Source: JBJHCA01 sp050485785 (GTDB taxonomy: Bacteria; Bacteroidota; Bacteroidia; Chitinophagales; Saprospiraceae). From it: a stretch of 13,772 nt of DNA. Position 1 is the first letter of the stretch. Each line of letters opens with the position of its first letter. Shown piece after piece: positions 6,741 to 13,702 of this stretch. Below the pieces are notes generated by a model. That model saw nothing but the letters and a program-made list of their open reading frames with translations, was not told where the DNA came from and made no database searches. The stretch covers positions 1-13,772 of the forward strand of contig JBJHCA010000082.1 of NCBI GenBank assembly GCA_050485785.1, given 5' to 3'. A program made the position numbers and the translations under genes.

Positions 6741-7325
6741 GTGCTGATGATTGACAATTTCGATTCGTTTACTTACAATCTGGTGCATTGTTTCAGGGCA
6801 GCGGGCATGCATTGCACCGTTCTTCGCAACGATGACCCATCCATTGCTTCACCTGATGTGCTTTCAGGTTGCGATCTTGCTGTCATTTCGCCAGGCCCTG
6901 CAACTCCTTCTGATGCTGGTTTACTGATGCAGTTTTGCCGAAATCTGCCCCCCGGCATGCCGGTATTGGGAATTTGTTTGGGTATGCAGGCACTGGGAAT
7001 GGCTGACGGGGCTAAACTTTGCAGGGCACCTGTGCCGGTACACGGCAAAGTGAGTATGCTCCAATGCATTCAACATCAGGTGTTTAAAGGATTGCCTGAA
7101 AAGATTGCTGCCATGCGCTATCATTCGCTTATGTTAAATTTTGAAAATGCGTCAAATTGGGATATCATTGCTTTGGCTAATGACGACGTACCCATGATGT
7201 GTGAACATCGCCTGAGGCCGTGGCTGGGCATGCAATTCCACCCGGAAAGCGTACTCACCCGTTACGGCCCTGCATTGCTTCACAACAGCCTGGAGTACCT
7301 GGCTTGGAGAACAGTCGATAAATAA
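6741..7325 (+). CDS. Glutamine amidotransferase, PabA/TrpG type (component II)
   Basis: The 194-residue glutaminase subunit of either aminodeoxychorismate synthase (folate route) or anthranilate synthase (tryptophan route). It releases ammonia from glutamine for a chorismate-using partner. The catalytic triad is intact: Cys79 in GICLGMQ, His167 and Glu169 in QFHPES. The family motifs LMIDNFDSFTYNL, ISPGPATPSDAGL, HGK and RYHSL are also present. The start is the main uncertainty. The open frame reaches back to an ATG at 6612, eight bases after yqeY, which would add 43 residues unlike the family. The GTG at 6741 gives MLMIDNFDSF and puts the nucleophile at residue 79, as in E. coli PabA; ATG 6747 is the other candidate. 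No component I gene is present nearby, which slightly favours PabA, but TrpG cannot be excluded. Confidence 0.88.
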   Translation: MLMIDNFDSFTYNLVHCFRAAGMHCTVLRNDDPSIASPDVLSGCDLAVISPGPATPSDAGLLMQFCRNLPPGMPVLGICLGMQALGMADGAKLCRAPVPVHGKVSMLQCIQHQVFKGLPEKIAAMRYHSLMLNFENASNWDIIALANDDVPMMCEHRLRPWLGMQFHPESVLTRYGPALLHNSLEYLAWRTVDK

Positions 7326-7347
7326 GGCATTTGCTTGAATTATTTTT

Positions 7348-7355
7348 TAATTTTG
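7348..7355 (+). promoter_or_regulatory. -7 element TAATTTTG ahead of the alpha/beta hydrolase
   Basis: Exact TAnnTTTG match in the 105-base gap between the amidotransferase and hydrolase genes. A TTTG at 7330-7333 is only 14 bases upstream, shorter than the usual spacing. The ATG at 7431 lies 75 bases downstream; a five-codon frame (MCAMK, 7404-7421) sits in the leader and is probably chance. Confidence 0.5.
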
Positions 7356-7430
7356 CAGGCGCCGACATGTAAACCAGCGAAATTTCACTTACCCCAATTT
7401 TTTATGTGCGCAATGAAATGACACCTCGCA

Positions 7431-8198
7431 ATGAAGCACGAAATTAAAGAAGAAGGAAAGTTTCGATACCTGGAAACAGGTAAATCTTCTGATAAGGAAG
7501 TTCTCTTGCTACTCCATGGATTATTTGGAGCTTTGAGCAACTTTGAAGGGATATTGAAGCATTTTTCGGGACAATACAATGTGGTGGTTCCTATACTGCC
7601 CATGTTTGAAATGCCCATTCGCGAAGTTTCGGTTTCCGGACTCGTAGAATACGTTACCGAATTTGTAGAGTTCAAAGGATATCCTCATGTGCATGTTCTG
7701 GGCAACTCACTGGGCGGCCATATTGCATTACTTTACGTGCTTGAGCAGCCTGACAAGGTAAAGTCAGTAATCCTGACCGGCAGTTCGGGATTGTTTGAAA
7801 GTGCATTCGGTTCCACTTTTCCCAAACGGGGCGATTACGAATACATCAAGCGCAAAACAGAGGATACATTTTACGACCCGGAAACTGCCAGTGAAGAGCT
7901 GATAGACGAAGTGTATGACATTGTGAATGACCGCAACAAAGCCATGCGGGTTCTGGCCACGGCCAAATCCGCCGTAAGGCATAACCTGGGTGATAAGCTT
8001 CATGCCATCAAGGCACCCACGCTGTTGCTGTGGGGAAAACAGGACAAAGTAACTCCGCCGTTTGTCGGTGAAAAGTTCCATGAGCTGATCGAAAATTCAG
8101 AGCTGGTGTTTGTGGATCATTGTGGCCATGCACCTATGATGGAGAGGCCCGATGAATTCAACAGACACCTCGAGGATTTTCTGAACAGATTGTCCTGA
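7431..8198 (+). CDS. Alpha/beta hydrolase fold protein
   Basis: A 255-residue cytoplasmic hydrolase without a signal peptide. The alpha/beta-hydrolase features are complete: the oxyanion motif HGLFG (about 29-33), the nucleophile elbow GNSLGG with Ser93, Asp205 in LLLWGKQDKVTPP, and His233 in CGHAPMMERP. The cap region (about 120-175) is charged and helical (KRKTEDTFYDPETASEELID). Length and layout match MhpC/BphD-like esterases and C-C hydrolases, but the substrate cannot be inferred; annotation as a specific esterase would be a guess. The gene is followed after 123 bases by the CBS-domain gene on the same strand. My recollection is that these two families are often neighbours in Bacteroidota, which would suggest a conserved pair rather than a catabolic cluster. 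Confidence 0.9.
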   Translation: MKHEIKEEGKFRYLETGKSSDKEVLLLLHGLFGALSNFEGILKHFSGQYNVVVPILPMFEMPIREVSVSGLVEYVTEFVEFKGYPHVHVLGNSLGGHIALLYVLEQPDKVKSVILTGSSGLFESAFGSTFPKRGDYEYIKRKTEDTFYDPETASEELIDEVYDIVNDRNKAMRVLATAKSAVRHNLGDKLHAIKAPTLLLWGKQDKVTPPFVGEKFHELIENSELVFVDHCGHAPMMERPDEFNRHLEDFLNRLS

Positions 8199-8321
8199 TC
8201 TGAAATGATTGCCTGAGCAGCTGATTCACATGCCGGGATATTTTGCAGATCGGGGTTTTAGCGAATGCCGGTACAACGTATTGGCATTTTAATGCGTTAC
8301 ACTATAACACGATTGACCATT

Positions 8322-8984
8322 ATGCGGGCCCGACAACTTACTTCATCTGTTATTCCTCCATTGAAAACATCCGACAGCGGACGCAAAGCGCTGGTGTGGA
8401 TGCAGGAATTTCAGGTGCGTCACATGCCTATTGTGAATAACAAACAGTTTCTGGGCCTCATCAGTGAAGAGGATATACTCGATTTTAACCAGGCTGATGA
8501 AGCCATCGGGTCTCATCCGCTTTCCCTGGTGAAGACTTCCATTGATCCCGACGAGCATATTTTTGAAGCCATCAAGAAACTGGCCAACGGAAAGTATTCC
8601 ATTCTGCCGGTGGTTGATAAGGAGGGCGAGTACCAGGGGGTAATTACCCATGAGAGCTTGCTCCTGTATTTCGCATCTTTAACCTCCATTATTGATCCGG
8701 GCGGCATTGTGGTACTGGAAGTATCGCGCCGCGATTATCTGCTCAGCGAAATTGCCCGTATTGTTGAAAGCTGCAATGCCAATGTGATCAGTTCTTTTGT
8801 GAGCTCAGTTCCGGAATCCGATTTGCTCGAAGTAACCGTTAAAGTCAATGTTTCTGATCTTTCAGCCATTAAAGCTGCCTTCAATCGCTTCGAGTACCGC
8901 GTGATGGCCTCATTCCAGGAAACCATGTACTACAACAATCTGAAAGAGCGATACGACGCCCTCATGAATTTTTTAGATATCTGA
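8322..8984 (+). CDS. CBS-CBS protein with ACT-like C-terminal domain
   Basis: A 220-residue soluble protein. Residues about 1-58 and 65-123 form a CBS pair (Bateman module): VRHMPIVNNKQFLGLISEEDIL in the first and GKYSILPVVDKEGEYQGVITHESLL in the second are typical final strands and helices. Residues about 127-198 look like an ACT-type domain, opening with VLEVSRRDYLLSEIARIVES, then NANVISSFVSS and a strand LLEVTVKV. CBS pairs bind adenine nucleotides and ACT domains bind small ligands such as amino acids, so the protein is probably a sensor or allosteric partner; its target is unknown. The start at 8322 is preferred to the in-frame ATG at 8265, which would add 19 basic and hydrophobic residues before the first CBS strand. 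Confidence 0.87.
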   Translation: MRARQLTSSVIPPLKTSDSGRKALVWMQEFQVRHMPIVNNKQFLGLISEEDILDFNQADEAIGSHPLSLVKTSIDPDEHIFEAIKKLANGKYSILPVVDKEGEYQGVITHESLLLYFASLTSIIDPGGIVVLEVSRRDYLLSEIARIVESCNANVISSFVSSVPESDLLEVTVKVNVSDLSAIKAAFNRFEYRVMASFQETMYYNNLKERYDALMNFLDI

Positions 8985-9014
8985 TCCGGCAACCTCTCCA
9001 CGTCCTCCCCTCCG

Positions 9015-9042
9015 CGTCCTTTGCGCTTTTGCGAGAAACAAA
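9015..9042. repeat. Degenerate TTTGCG repeat, left arm
   Basis: CGTCCTTTGCGCTTTTGCG contains two TTTGCG units eight bases apart, followed by AGAAACAAA. This resembles a low-complexity 'CTTTGCG...TTTGCGGTGAAA' element found scattered in intergenic regions of many bacterial genomes (recalled, not checked). Part of it recurs in inverted orientation at 9191-9207. The surrounding gap 8985-9271 has no credible gene. Confidence 0.4.
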
Positions 9043-9190
9043 TCCACCCTTCAGGGGGCCGCACATTGGCATTCCATTTTTAATGATCGCCAGCTAATTT
9101 TAACGTAAAGGGCGACGGGTTCTGGTGTGTAATTCAGAGGCAATCAGTGAAGCTTTGGTTTTTGATTTAAGCGTCAGATGAATTTGCCTT

Positions 9191-9207
9191 TTTGTTTTAC
9201 CGCAAGG
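9191..9207. repeat. Degenerate inverted partner of the 9015-9042 repeat
   Basis: TTTGTTTTACCGCAAGG read in reverse gives CCTTGCGGTAAAACAAA, similar to TTTTGCGAGAAACAAA at 9027-9042 with one gap and a few changes. The two arms are about 150 bases apart, and the region between them has no open reading frame worth calling. Confidence 0.35.
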
Positions 9208-9238
9208 AGCACCGATGTCACAATCCCGTACCAAAGCT

Positions 9239-9246
9239 TATCTTTG
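9239..9246 (+). promoter_or_regulatory. -7 element TATCTTTG ahead of glycyl-tRNA synthetase
   Basis: An exact TAnnTTTG match 25 bases before the ATG at 9272. The expected -33 site has only ATG (9215-9217) in place of TTG. The predicted leader is about 20 bases; there is no room for a T-box or other riboswitch. Confidence 0.55.
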
Positions 9247-9271
9247 CGCCTTATTTTAACACGATTTTCAA

Positions 9272-10828
9272 ATGCAGGATGACAGTTTTAAGCAGTTGGT
9301 AGCCCATTGCAAAGAGTACGGCTTTATATACCCCTCAAGCGAAATTTACGATGGACTGAGTGCCGTATATGACTTTGGCCCATACGGAGCGCAGCTCAAA
9401 AGAAACATACAGCAGTATTGGTGGAGTGCCATGACCCTGATGCACGATAACATCGTAGGCCTGGACTCAGCCATATTTATGCATCCTAAAATTTGGAAAG
9501 CCTCCGGACACGTGGATGCTTTTAACGATCCGCTCATCGACAACAAAGACTCCAAGAAGCGCTACCGGGCCGATGTGTTGCTTGAAGACTACATAGCCAA
9601 AATAGCAGCCAAAGTTGACAAAGAACTGGACAAGGCCGCCAGGCGATTCGGCGAACAATTTGATGCGGCCATGTATCGCGAAACCAATCCACGAGTAAGC
9701 GGATACCTGGCTGAGATCGATGCCATTGAAACCAGAATGGCCCATGCCATGACCCATGGCAATATGGAAGCATTAAAGGAATTGATCGACGAGCTCAATA
9801 TTGTTTGTCCGGTAAGCGGTACTAAAAACTGGAGCGAAGTAAGGCAGTTCAACCTGATGTTCAACACTCAGCTCGGAAACATTGCCGGCGAAGAAGGCAA
9901 ACTCTATCTGCGCCCGGAAACTGCCCAGGGCATTTTCGTCAACTTCCTGAACGTACAAAAAACCACCCGGCAAAAGCTGCCATTTGGCATTGCGCAAATA
10001 GGCAAAGCATTCCGCAATGAAATCGTGGCACGTCAGTTCATTTTCCGCATGCGGGAGTTTGAACAAATGGAAATGCAGTACTTCGTTAAACCCGGCGAGG
10101 AGCTGAGTTTTTACGAATACTGGAAAAAAGCTCGCATGCAGTGGCATTTGGCCATTGGAACCAATCCTTCAAAACTGAGATTCCACGATCATTCCAATCT
10201 GGCACACTATGCCAATGCCGCAGTAGATATACAGTTCGAATTCCCTTTCGGATTCAAGGAACTGGAAGGCATCCACTCCCGAACTGATTTTGACCTGAAA
10301 GCCCATCAGGACCTGAGCGGAAAAAAACTGCAGTACTTCGACCCCGAAAGCAATACCAGCTTTATACCCTATGTGGTGGAAACCTCCATAGGCAGCGACA
10401 GAATGATACTGGCCCTGCTGAGTGATGCTCTGCGTACCGAGGAAGTACCCGATGCCACCGGTAAAGACGCAACCCGAGTTGTGTTAAAACTGCATCCCGC
10501 ATTGGCACCGGTAAAATGCGCAGTGCTGCCCTTGCTTAAAAACAAAGAAGCACTCACTGATAAAGCCCGCGAGATATTTGATGACCTCAAATTCAGCATG
10601 TCCTGCCAGTATGACGAAAAGGATGCCATTGGCAGACGCTACCGCCGGCAGGACGCTATAGGAACACCGTTCTGCGTAACGGTGGATTTCGAAACCTTGA
10701 ATGACAATACGGTTACCCTTCGGTCAAGAGATTCCCTGGAACAAATCCGGCTTCCCATAAATGAGCTAAAATCAGCCATTTTAGAACAAACTGATATGAA
10801 AATACTCCTTGAACAGTGCAAAGTGTAA
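9272..10828 (+). CDS. glyQS: Glycyl-tRNA synthetase, single-chain dimeric type
   Basis: A 518-residue class II aminoacyl-tRNA synthetase that charges tRNA-Gly with glycine in the cytoplasm. It is the eukaryote-like homodimeric form rather than the alpha/beta tetramer. The start of the catalytic core reads YGFIYPSSEIYDGLSAVYDFGPYG. Motif 2 is FRNE at 247-250, followed by FRMREFEQMEMQYF. Motif 3 is ETSIGSDR, with GSDR at 374-377. Between the N-terminal part and motif 2 is a helical insert (about 100-185) of the kind found in bacterial members. The C-terminal 110 residues (from about 412, LAPVKCAVLPLL) form the anticodon-binding domain and include YDEKDAIGRRYRRQDAIGTPFCV. Length fits the family (about 460-520 residues). 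Transcription is probably from its own promoter. Confidence 0.96.
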   Translation: MQDDSFKQLVAHCKEYGFIYPSSEIYDGLSAVYDFGPYGAQLKRNIQQYWWSAMTLMHDNIVGLDSAIFMHPKIWKASGHVDAFNDPLIDNKDSKKRYRADVLLEDYIAKIAAKVDKELDKAARRFGEQFDAAMYRETNPRVSGYLAEIDAIETRMAHAMTHGNMEALKELIDELNIVCPVSGTKNWSEVRQFNLMFNTQLGNIAGEEGKLYLRPETAQGIFVNFLNVQKTTRQKLPFGIAQIGKAFRNEIVARQFIFRMREFEQMEMQYFVKPGEELSFYEYWKKARMQWHLAIGTNPSKLRFHDHSNLAHYANAAVDIQFEFPFGFKELEGIHSRTDFDLKAHQDLSGKKLQYFDPESNTSFIPYVVETSIGSDRMILALLSDALRTEEVPDATGKDATRVVLKLHPALAPVKCAVLPLLKNKEALTDKAREIFDDLKFSMSCQYDEKDAIGRRYRRQDAIGTPFCVTVDFETLNDNTVTLRSRDSLEQIRLPINELKSAILEQTDMKILLEQCKV

Positions 10829-10995
10829 AAATTTTTATAATTTGGTGCATGGCCATCAACCCGTCATTCACCTGCATTGTTGCCGGAGCAATGTTAGCTG
10901 CCTTCTTTCAACCCAGGAGAGGCGTGCTCAAATGACTGCCGGATTGATTTGGCCGACGAAGATTTTTTGTGATTATTATACATAGCTCTTTGTTG

Positions 10996-11394
10996 ATGAA
11001 GAGAACGCTGTACATCTTACCCATTGCTGCATTGTTGCTATCAGCTTGTTTGAAGCGCGAGCCGGTAAACCCTGCCGATCATAGCCAGCAGGCAGGCCTG
11101 CAAACCTTAAGGGTGGAAGTTGCACTTTGTCAACCCGCTGCTGATCCCTATTGCCAGCACACAACACCGGTTTTTCAGGCTGCAGTGGCTTTGTATGCCA
11201 GCCTGCAGAGTTATGACAATGGCGATGAAGCCATTCGTCAAGGGGCTACCGATGCCGGTGGCGTAGCCGTTTTCAGCGGCCTTGATGGCTTCCGTTATTA
11301 TGCAGTAATTTCTTCAGGTCAGCATTTTACGGAAGAGTCAGTAAGCATACCTCCCGCAGGAGTAGGCAATCTACGCATAGTACTCATTGAATAA
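10996..11394 (+). CDS. Small lipoprotein with carboxypeptidase-regulatory-like fold
   Basis: A 132-residue predicted lipoprotein. The signal peptide (MKRTLYILPIAALLLSA) ends at the lipobox before Cys18. The mature N-terminus CLKREPVNPAD has a basic rather than acidic flank. Two further cysteines lie close together in ALCQPAADPYC and could form a disulfide. The C-terminal half has ATDAGGVAVFSGLDGFRYYAVISSG. This 'TDxxGxAxFxGL' pattern is typical of prealbumin-like/CarboxypepD_reg beta-sandwiches used for binding or structural roles. The ATG at 10996 is preferred over an upstream in-frame start because it begins a clean signal peptide. The stop is four bases before the aminotransferase ATG, so the two genes are probably co-transcribed. 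No specific function can be given. Confidence 0.75.
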   Translation: MKRTLYILPIAALLLSACLKREPVNPADHSQQAGLQTLRVEVALCQPAADPYCQHTTPVFQAAVALYASLQSYDNGDEAIRQGATDAGGVAVFSGLDGFRYYAVISSGQHFTEESVSIPPAGVGNLRIVLIE

Positions 11395-11398
11395 CTCT

Positions 11399-12643
11399 AT
11401 GGTACAGGCCACTCATCAGCCCGCTGACCGATTCTTACGTCATATGGCACTCACCGGTCCCGAACCAATGCTGTTCAATGTACATCGTGCCTCCGGTATA
11501 TACCTGTACGACGCTGAAGGGAAAGCCTACATCGATGGTATTTCAGGTATTGGCGTCAGCAATGCAGGCCATGGTAATAAGGCTGTAGTGGAAGCCATCC
11601 GGGAACAGGCAGCTGCGTATTTGCACACTATGGTGTACGGTGAACACATACAGCAGGTACAGGTAAACTATGCTGAAGCTCTGTTGGAGGAATTGGGTGA
11701 AGGATTTGAAAAGATTTACTTTGTGAATTCCGGTGCTGAGGCCATTGAAGGGGTAATGAAACTGGCCAAGCGATATACGGGCCGGGGAAAAATTGTTGCC
11801 TGCAAGCACGCTTACCACGGATCTACCCAGGGAGCAGCCAGTTTGATGTACAGCAAAATATTCAAGGAACCATTTGCTCCCTTCCTACCGGGAATCAGAC
11901 ACATTACCTACAACCACAAGGAAGACCTGTCTGAGATAGATGAAGACACAGCATGCGTGATCATGGAGCCGGTACAGGCAGAAGCCGGAGTAGTTCTTCC
12001 TGTAGACGGATATCTCGAAGCCGTAAGAAAGCGCTGCGATGAAACCGGCAGCCTTCTGGTGTTTGATGAGATTCAGACCGGCATAGGACGCACCGGAACT
12101 ATGTTTGCCTTCAGACAGTGGGGTGTAACACCCGACGTGATTGCACTGGGGAAAGCCCTGGGTGGCGGTTTGCCGCTTGGAGCATTTGCTGCCAGGGCTC
12201 AAATTATGGATGTACTGAGTTATAATCCCGCTTTGGGACATATTACCACTTTTGGCGGCAACCCTGTATGCTGTGCGGCGGGTATGGCAGCCATGCAACA
12301 AGTGCAACAAAGGCTTTCCCAACAAAAAGCTATCAAAAATAATGTTCAGCGCAATGTCAGCCACATCAGCTACATTCCCAATGCTTCCGAATTCATCGAT
12401 CATGCTGCGGTAACAGCTGTTCGGCAGGCCGGTTATCTGATCGGTGTGCAGTTGCCATCTGCTGATTGGGTGTTGAAAGCAGTAGCTGAAGCGCGAAACA
12501 AGGGTCTGCTGGTAGATTGGTTTTTATTCAACCCGTCTGCAGTCAGAATTGCCCCGCCTCTGGTGATAACCGATGATGAGCTGATTGGCCTTTATCAAAT
12601 TTTAAACCGTGCCATACAACATGTATCTGAGCGGCATAGCTAA
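11399..12643 (+). CDS. Class III PLP-dependent aminotransferase
   Basis: A 414-residue cytoplasmic aminotransferase of the acetylornithine/4-aminobutyrate/ornithine group. The PLP lysine is Lys252 in ALGKALGGGLPLGAF and the pyridine-nitrogen aspartate is Asp223 in FDEIQTGIGRTG. The phosphate-binding loop VNSGAEAIEG, the AYHGSTQGA motif and the late TTFGGNPVCCAAG block are present. The donor and acceptor cannot be told from sequence. It may act on acetylornithine, ornithine, GABA or another omega-amino acid, and no arginine, polyamine or lysine genes lie nearby. The ATG at 11399 is preferred over a TTG 12 bases upstream. The 3' end overlaps the next gene by 23 bases and the 5' end nearly abuts the lipoprotein gene, suggesting a three-gene operon. 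Confidence 0.92.
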   Translation: MVQATHQPADRFLRHMALTGPEPMLFNVHRASGIYLYDAEGKAYIDGISGIGVSNAGHGNKAVVEAIREQAAAYLHTMVYGEHIQQVQVNYAEALLEELGEGFEKIYFVNSGAEAIEGVMKLAKRYTGRGKIVACKHAYHGSTQGAASLMYSKIFKEPFAPFLPGIRHITYNHKEDLSEIDEDTACVIMEPVQAEAGVVLPVDGYLEAVRKRCDETGSLLVFDEIQTGIGRTGTMFAFRQWGVTPDVIALGKALGGGLPLGAFAARAQIMDVLSYNPALGHITTFGGNPVCCAAGMAAMQQVQQRLSQQKAIKNNVQRNVSHISYIPNASEFIDHAAVTAVRQAGYLIGVQLPSADWVLKAVAEARNKGLLVDWFLFNPSAVRIAPPLVITDDELIGLYQILNRAIQHVSERHS

Positions 12644-13599
12644 AGCTTGTAAGCTGGTTCCGGGTTTGGCAATTCTTTGGGTGCTTGGCATGCTGGGTGC
12701 TTGCCGAAAATCACCCCCTGAGTTGGTGTACGAGTATTTATCCCCGGGTACGGCCTACGATATCCAAAGCCTGCTCTTTCTTTCGCCGGACTCCATGCTG
12801 ATTTGCGGAGGTGACCGCTTCAGGCACGGGTTTATTGGCATGTCAACAGATGGAGGGACAACGTGGAGCATTGATTCCATTGCCAACAAGGAACTGTACC
12901 ACCTGATCAGCAGACCCAATGGCAGGGTGGCAGCATTGGGCTATGATGGCTACTTTTACGAAACAGCCGATTTTGAAACCTGGCATTTTTACCGCCTGCC
13001 TGAATGGGATGCACTCTATCATGCTGCAGTATTGCCGGATAACCACTTAATTGCCGTGGGAGGCGGTGTTTTTGCGGATGGCATTGCCTTGCGGATGACA
13101 CCTTATCACCAACTGGATGCATTGTACAAAGGCTTTGATTTTACGCTCAAGGCAGTAGCCCACGTTGAAGGTGACAGGCTGATTGTTGTCGGATTTGGTG
13201 CGGTAATGCTGAGTCAGGACGGTGGAATGACCTGGGAACTTCAGGATATCGGAGGCGATTTTTTTCAGTGTATTCATTTCCCAACATCAGAAACGGGGTA
13301 TATGGCCGGTGCCACCGGAAGTATTCTCAAATCCACTGACGGCGGACTGAGTTGGAACAAAATACGCAATGCCAACAATCCCCTGGTGAGCAATGCCGAT
13401 TTCAGGGATATGGTGTTTACCTCAGAACTAACGGGATATCNNNNNNNNNNGCAACGGGTTGTTATGGATAACCCGGGACGGAGGTAAAAGCTGGCATCAG
13501 TACACCCTGGGCAGTTACAACTTTCGATCTATCCGTATTACGGGTCAGTACGGCTTTATTACCGGCGAAGGGGGTATATTGATTAGATTCAGGGTTTAA
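12621..13599 (+). CDS. Lipoprotein with YCF48/Asp-box beta-propeller repeats (crosses assembly gap)
   Basis: About 325 residues once the gap is bridged. A signal peptide ends in the lipobox LGA before Cys28. The mature part is a beta-propeller built from repeats with Asp-box turns: STDGGTTW (75-82), SQDGGMTW (198-205), STDGGLSW (238-245) and TRDGGKSW after the gap. TGYMAGATGSILKSTDGG is typical of YCF48/photosystem-II-stability-factor-like proteins, which in Bacteroidota are exported and of mostly unknown function. The reading frame after ten Ns at 13441-13450 is shifted by one base, but NGLLWITRDGGKSW and a proper end (GGILIRFRV, stop 13597-13599) show the gene continues. ATG 12621 is favoured over GTG 12609 because it begins closer to the signal peptide. 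It overlaps the aminotransferase by 23 bases and is probably translated from the same mRNA. Confidence 0.8.
13441..13450. other. Assembly gap (ten Ns)
   Basis: Ten consecutive Ns interrupt the propeller lipoprotein gene. Frame comparison across the gap requires a true length divisible by three. Alignment to the preceding repeat (TGY, five residues, G) predicts 9 bases, not 10, so the N-run should be read as filler of unknown size. Confidence 0.95.
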
Positions 13600-13660
13600 G
13601 GCTGCAACGGACCTGCCATTGGTACCACGCCGGGGCATAAAAGTTTTTTTGAGAATAGCA

Positions 13661-13689
13661 TTGTTTAAGCAAAGTTGCCCGTATATTTG
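13661..13689 (+). promoter_or_regulatory. Bacteroidota-type promoter of tRNA-Leu
   Basis: TTG (13661-13663), 18 bases, then TATATTTG (13682-13689), an exact -7 match. The mature tRNA starts 14 bases beyond the G at 13689, leaving a very short 5' leader for RNase P to remove. It lies in the 103-base gap after the propeller lipoprotein gene. Confidence 0.7.
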
Positions 13690-13702
13690 CACACCCATCC
13701 AG

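Noticed and set aside
8985..9271. T-box or glycine riboswitch ahead of glycyl-tRNA synthetase
   Set aside because: The -7 element lies just 25 bases before the start codon, leaving no room in the leader; no T-box consensus was seen, and T-boxes are not usual in this phylum.
11387..11398. TTG start for the aminotransferase
   Set aside because: It lies inside the last codons of the preceding gene and adds only MNNS; the ATG at 11399 is sufficient.
11885..12403. 172-codon minus-strand frame opposite the aminotransferase
   Set aside because: It is the antisense shadow of conserved PLP-enzyme sequence; no start context or recognisable motif.
13441..13487. Frameshifted or truncated propeller gene ending at 13487
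   Set aside because: The shift is explained by ten filler Ns; the conserved repeat continues in the other frame to 13599.
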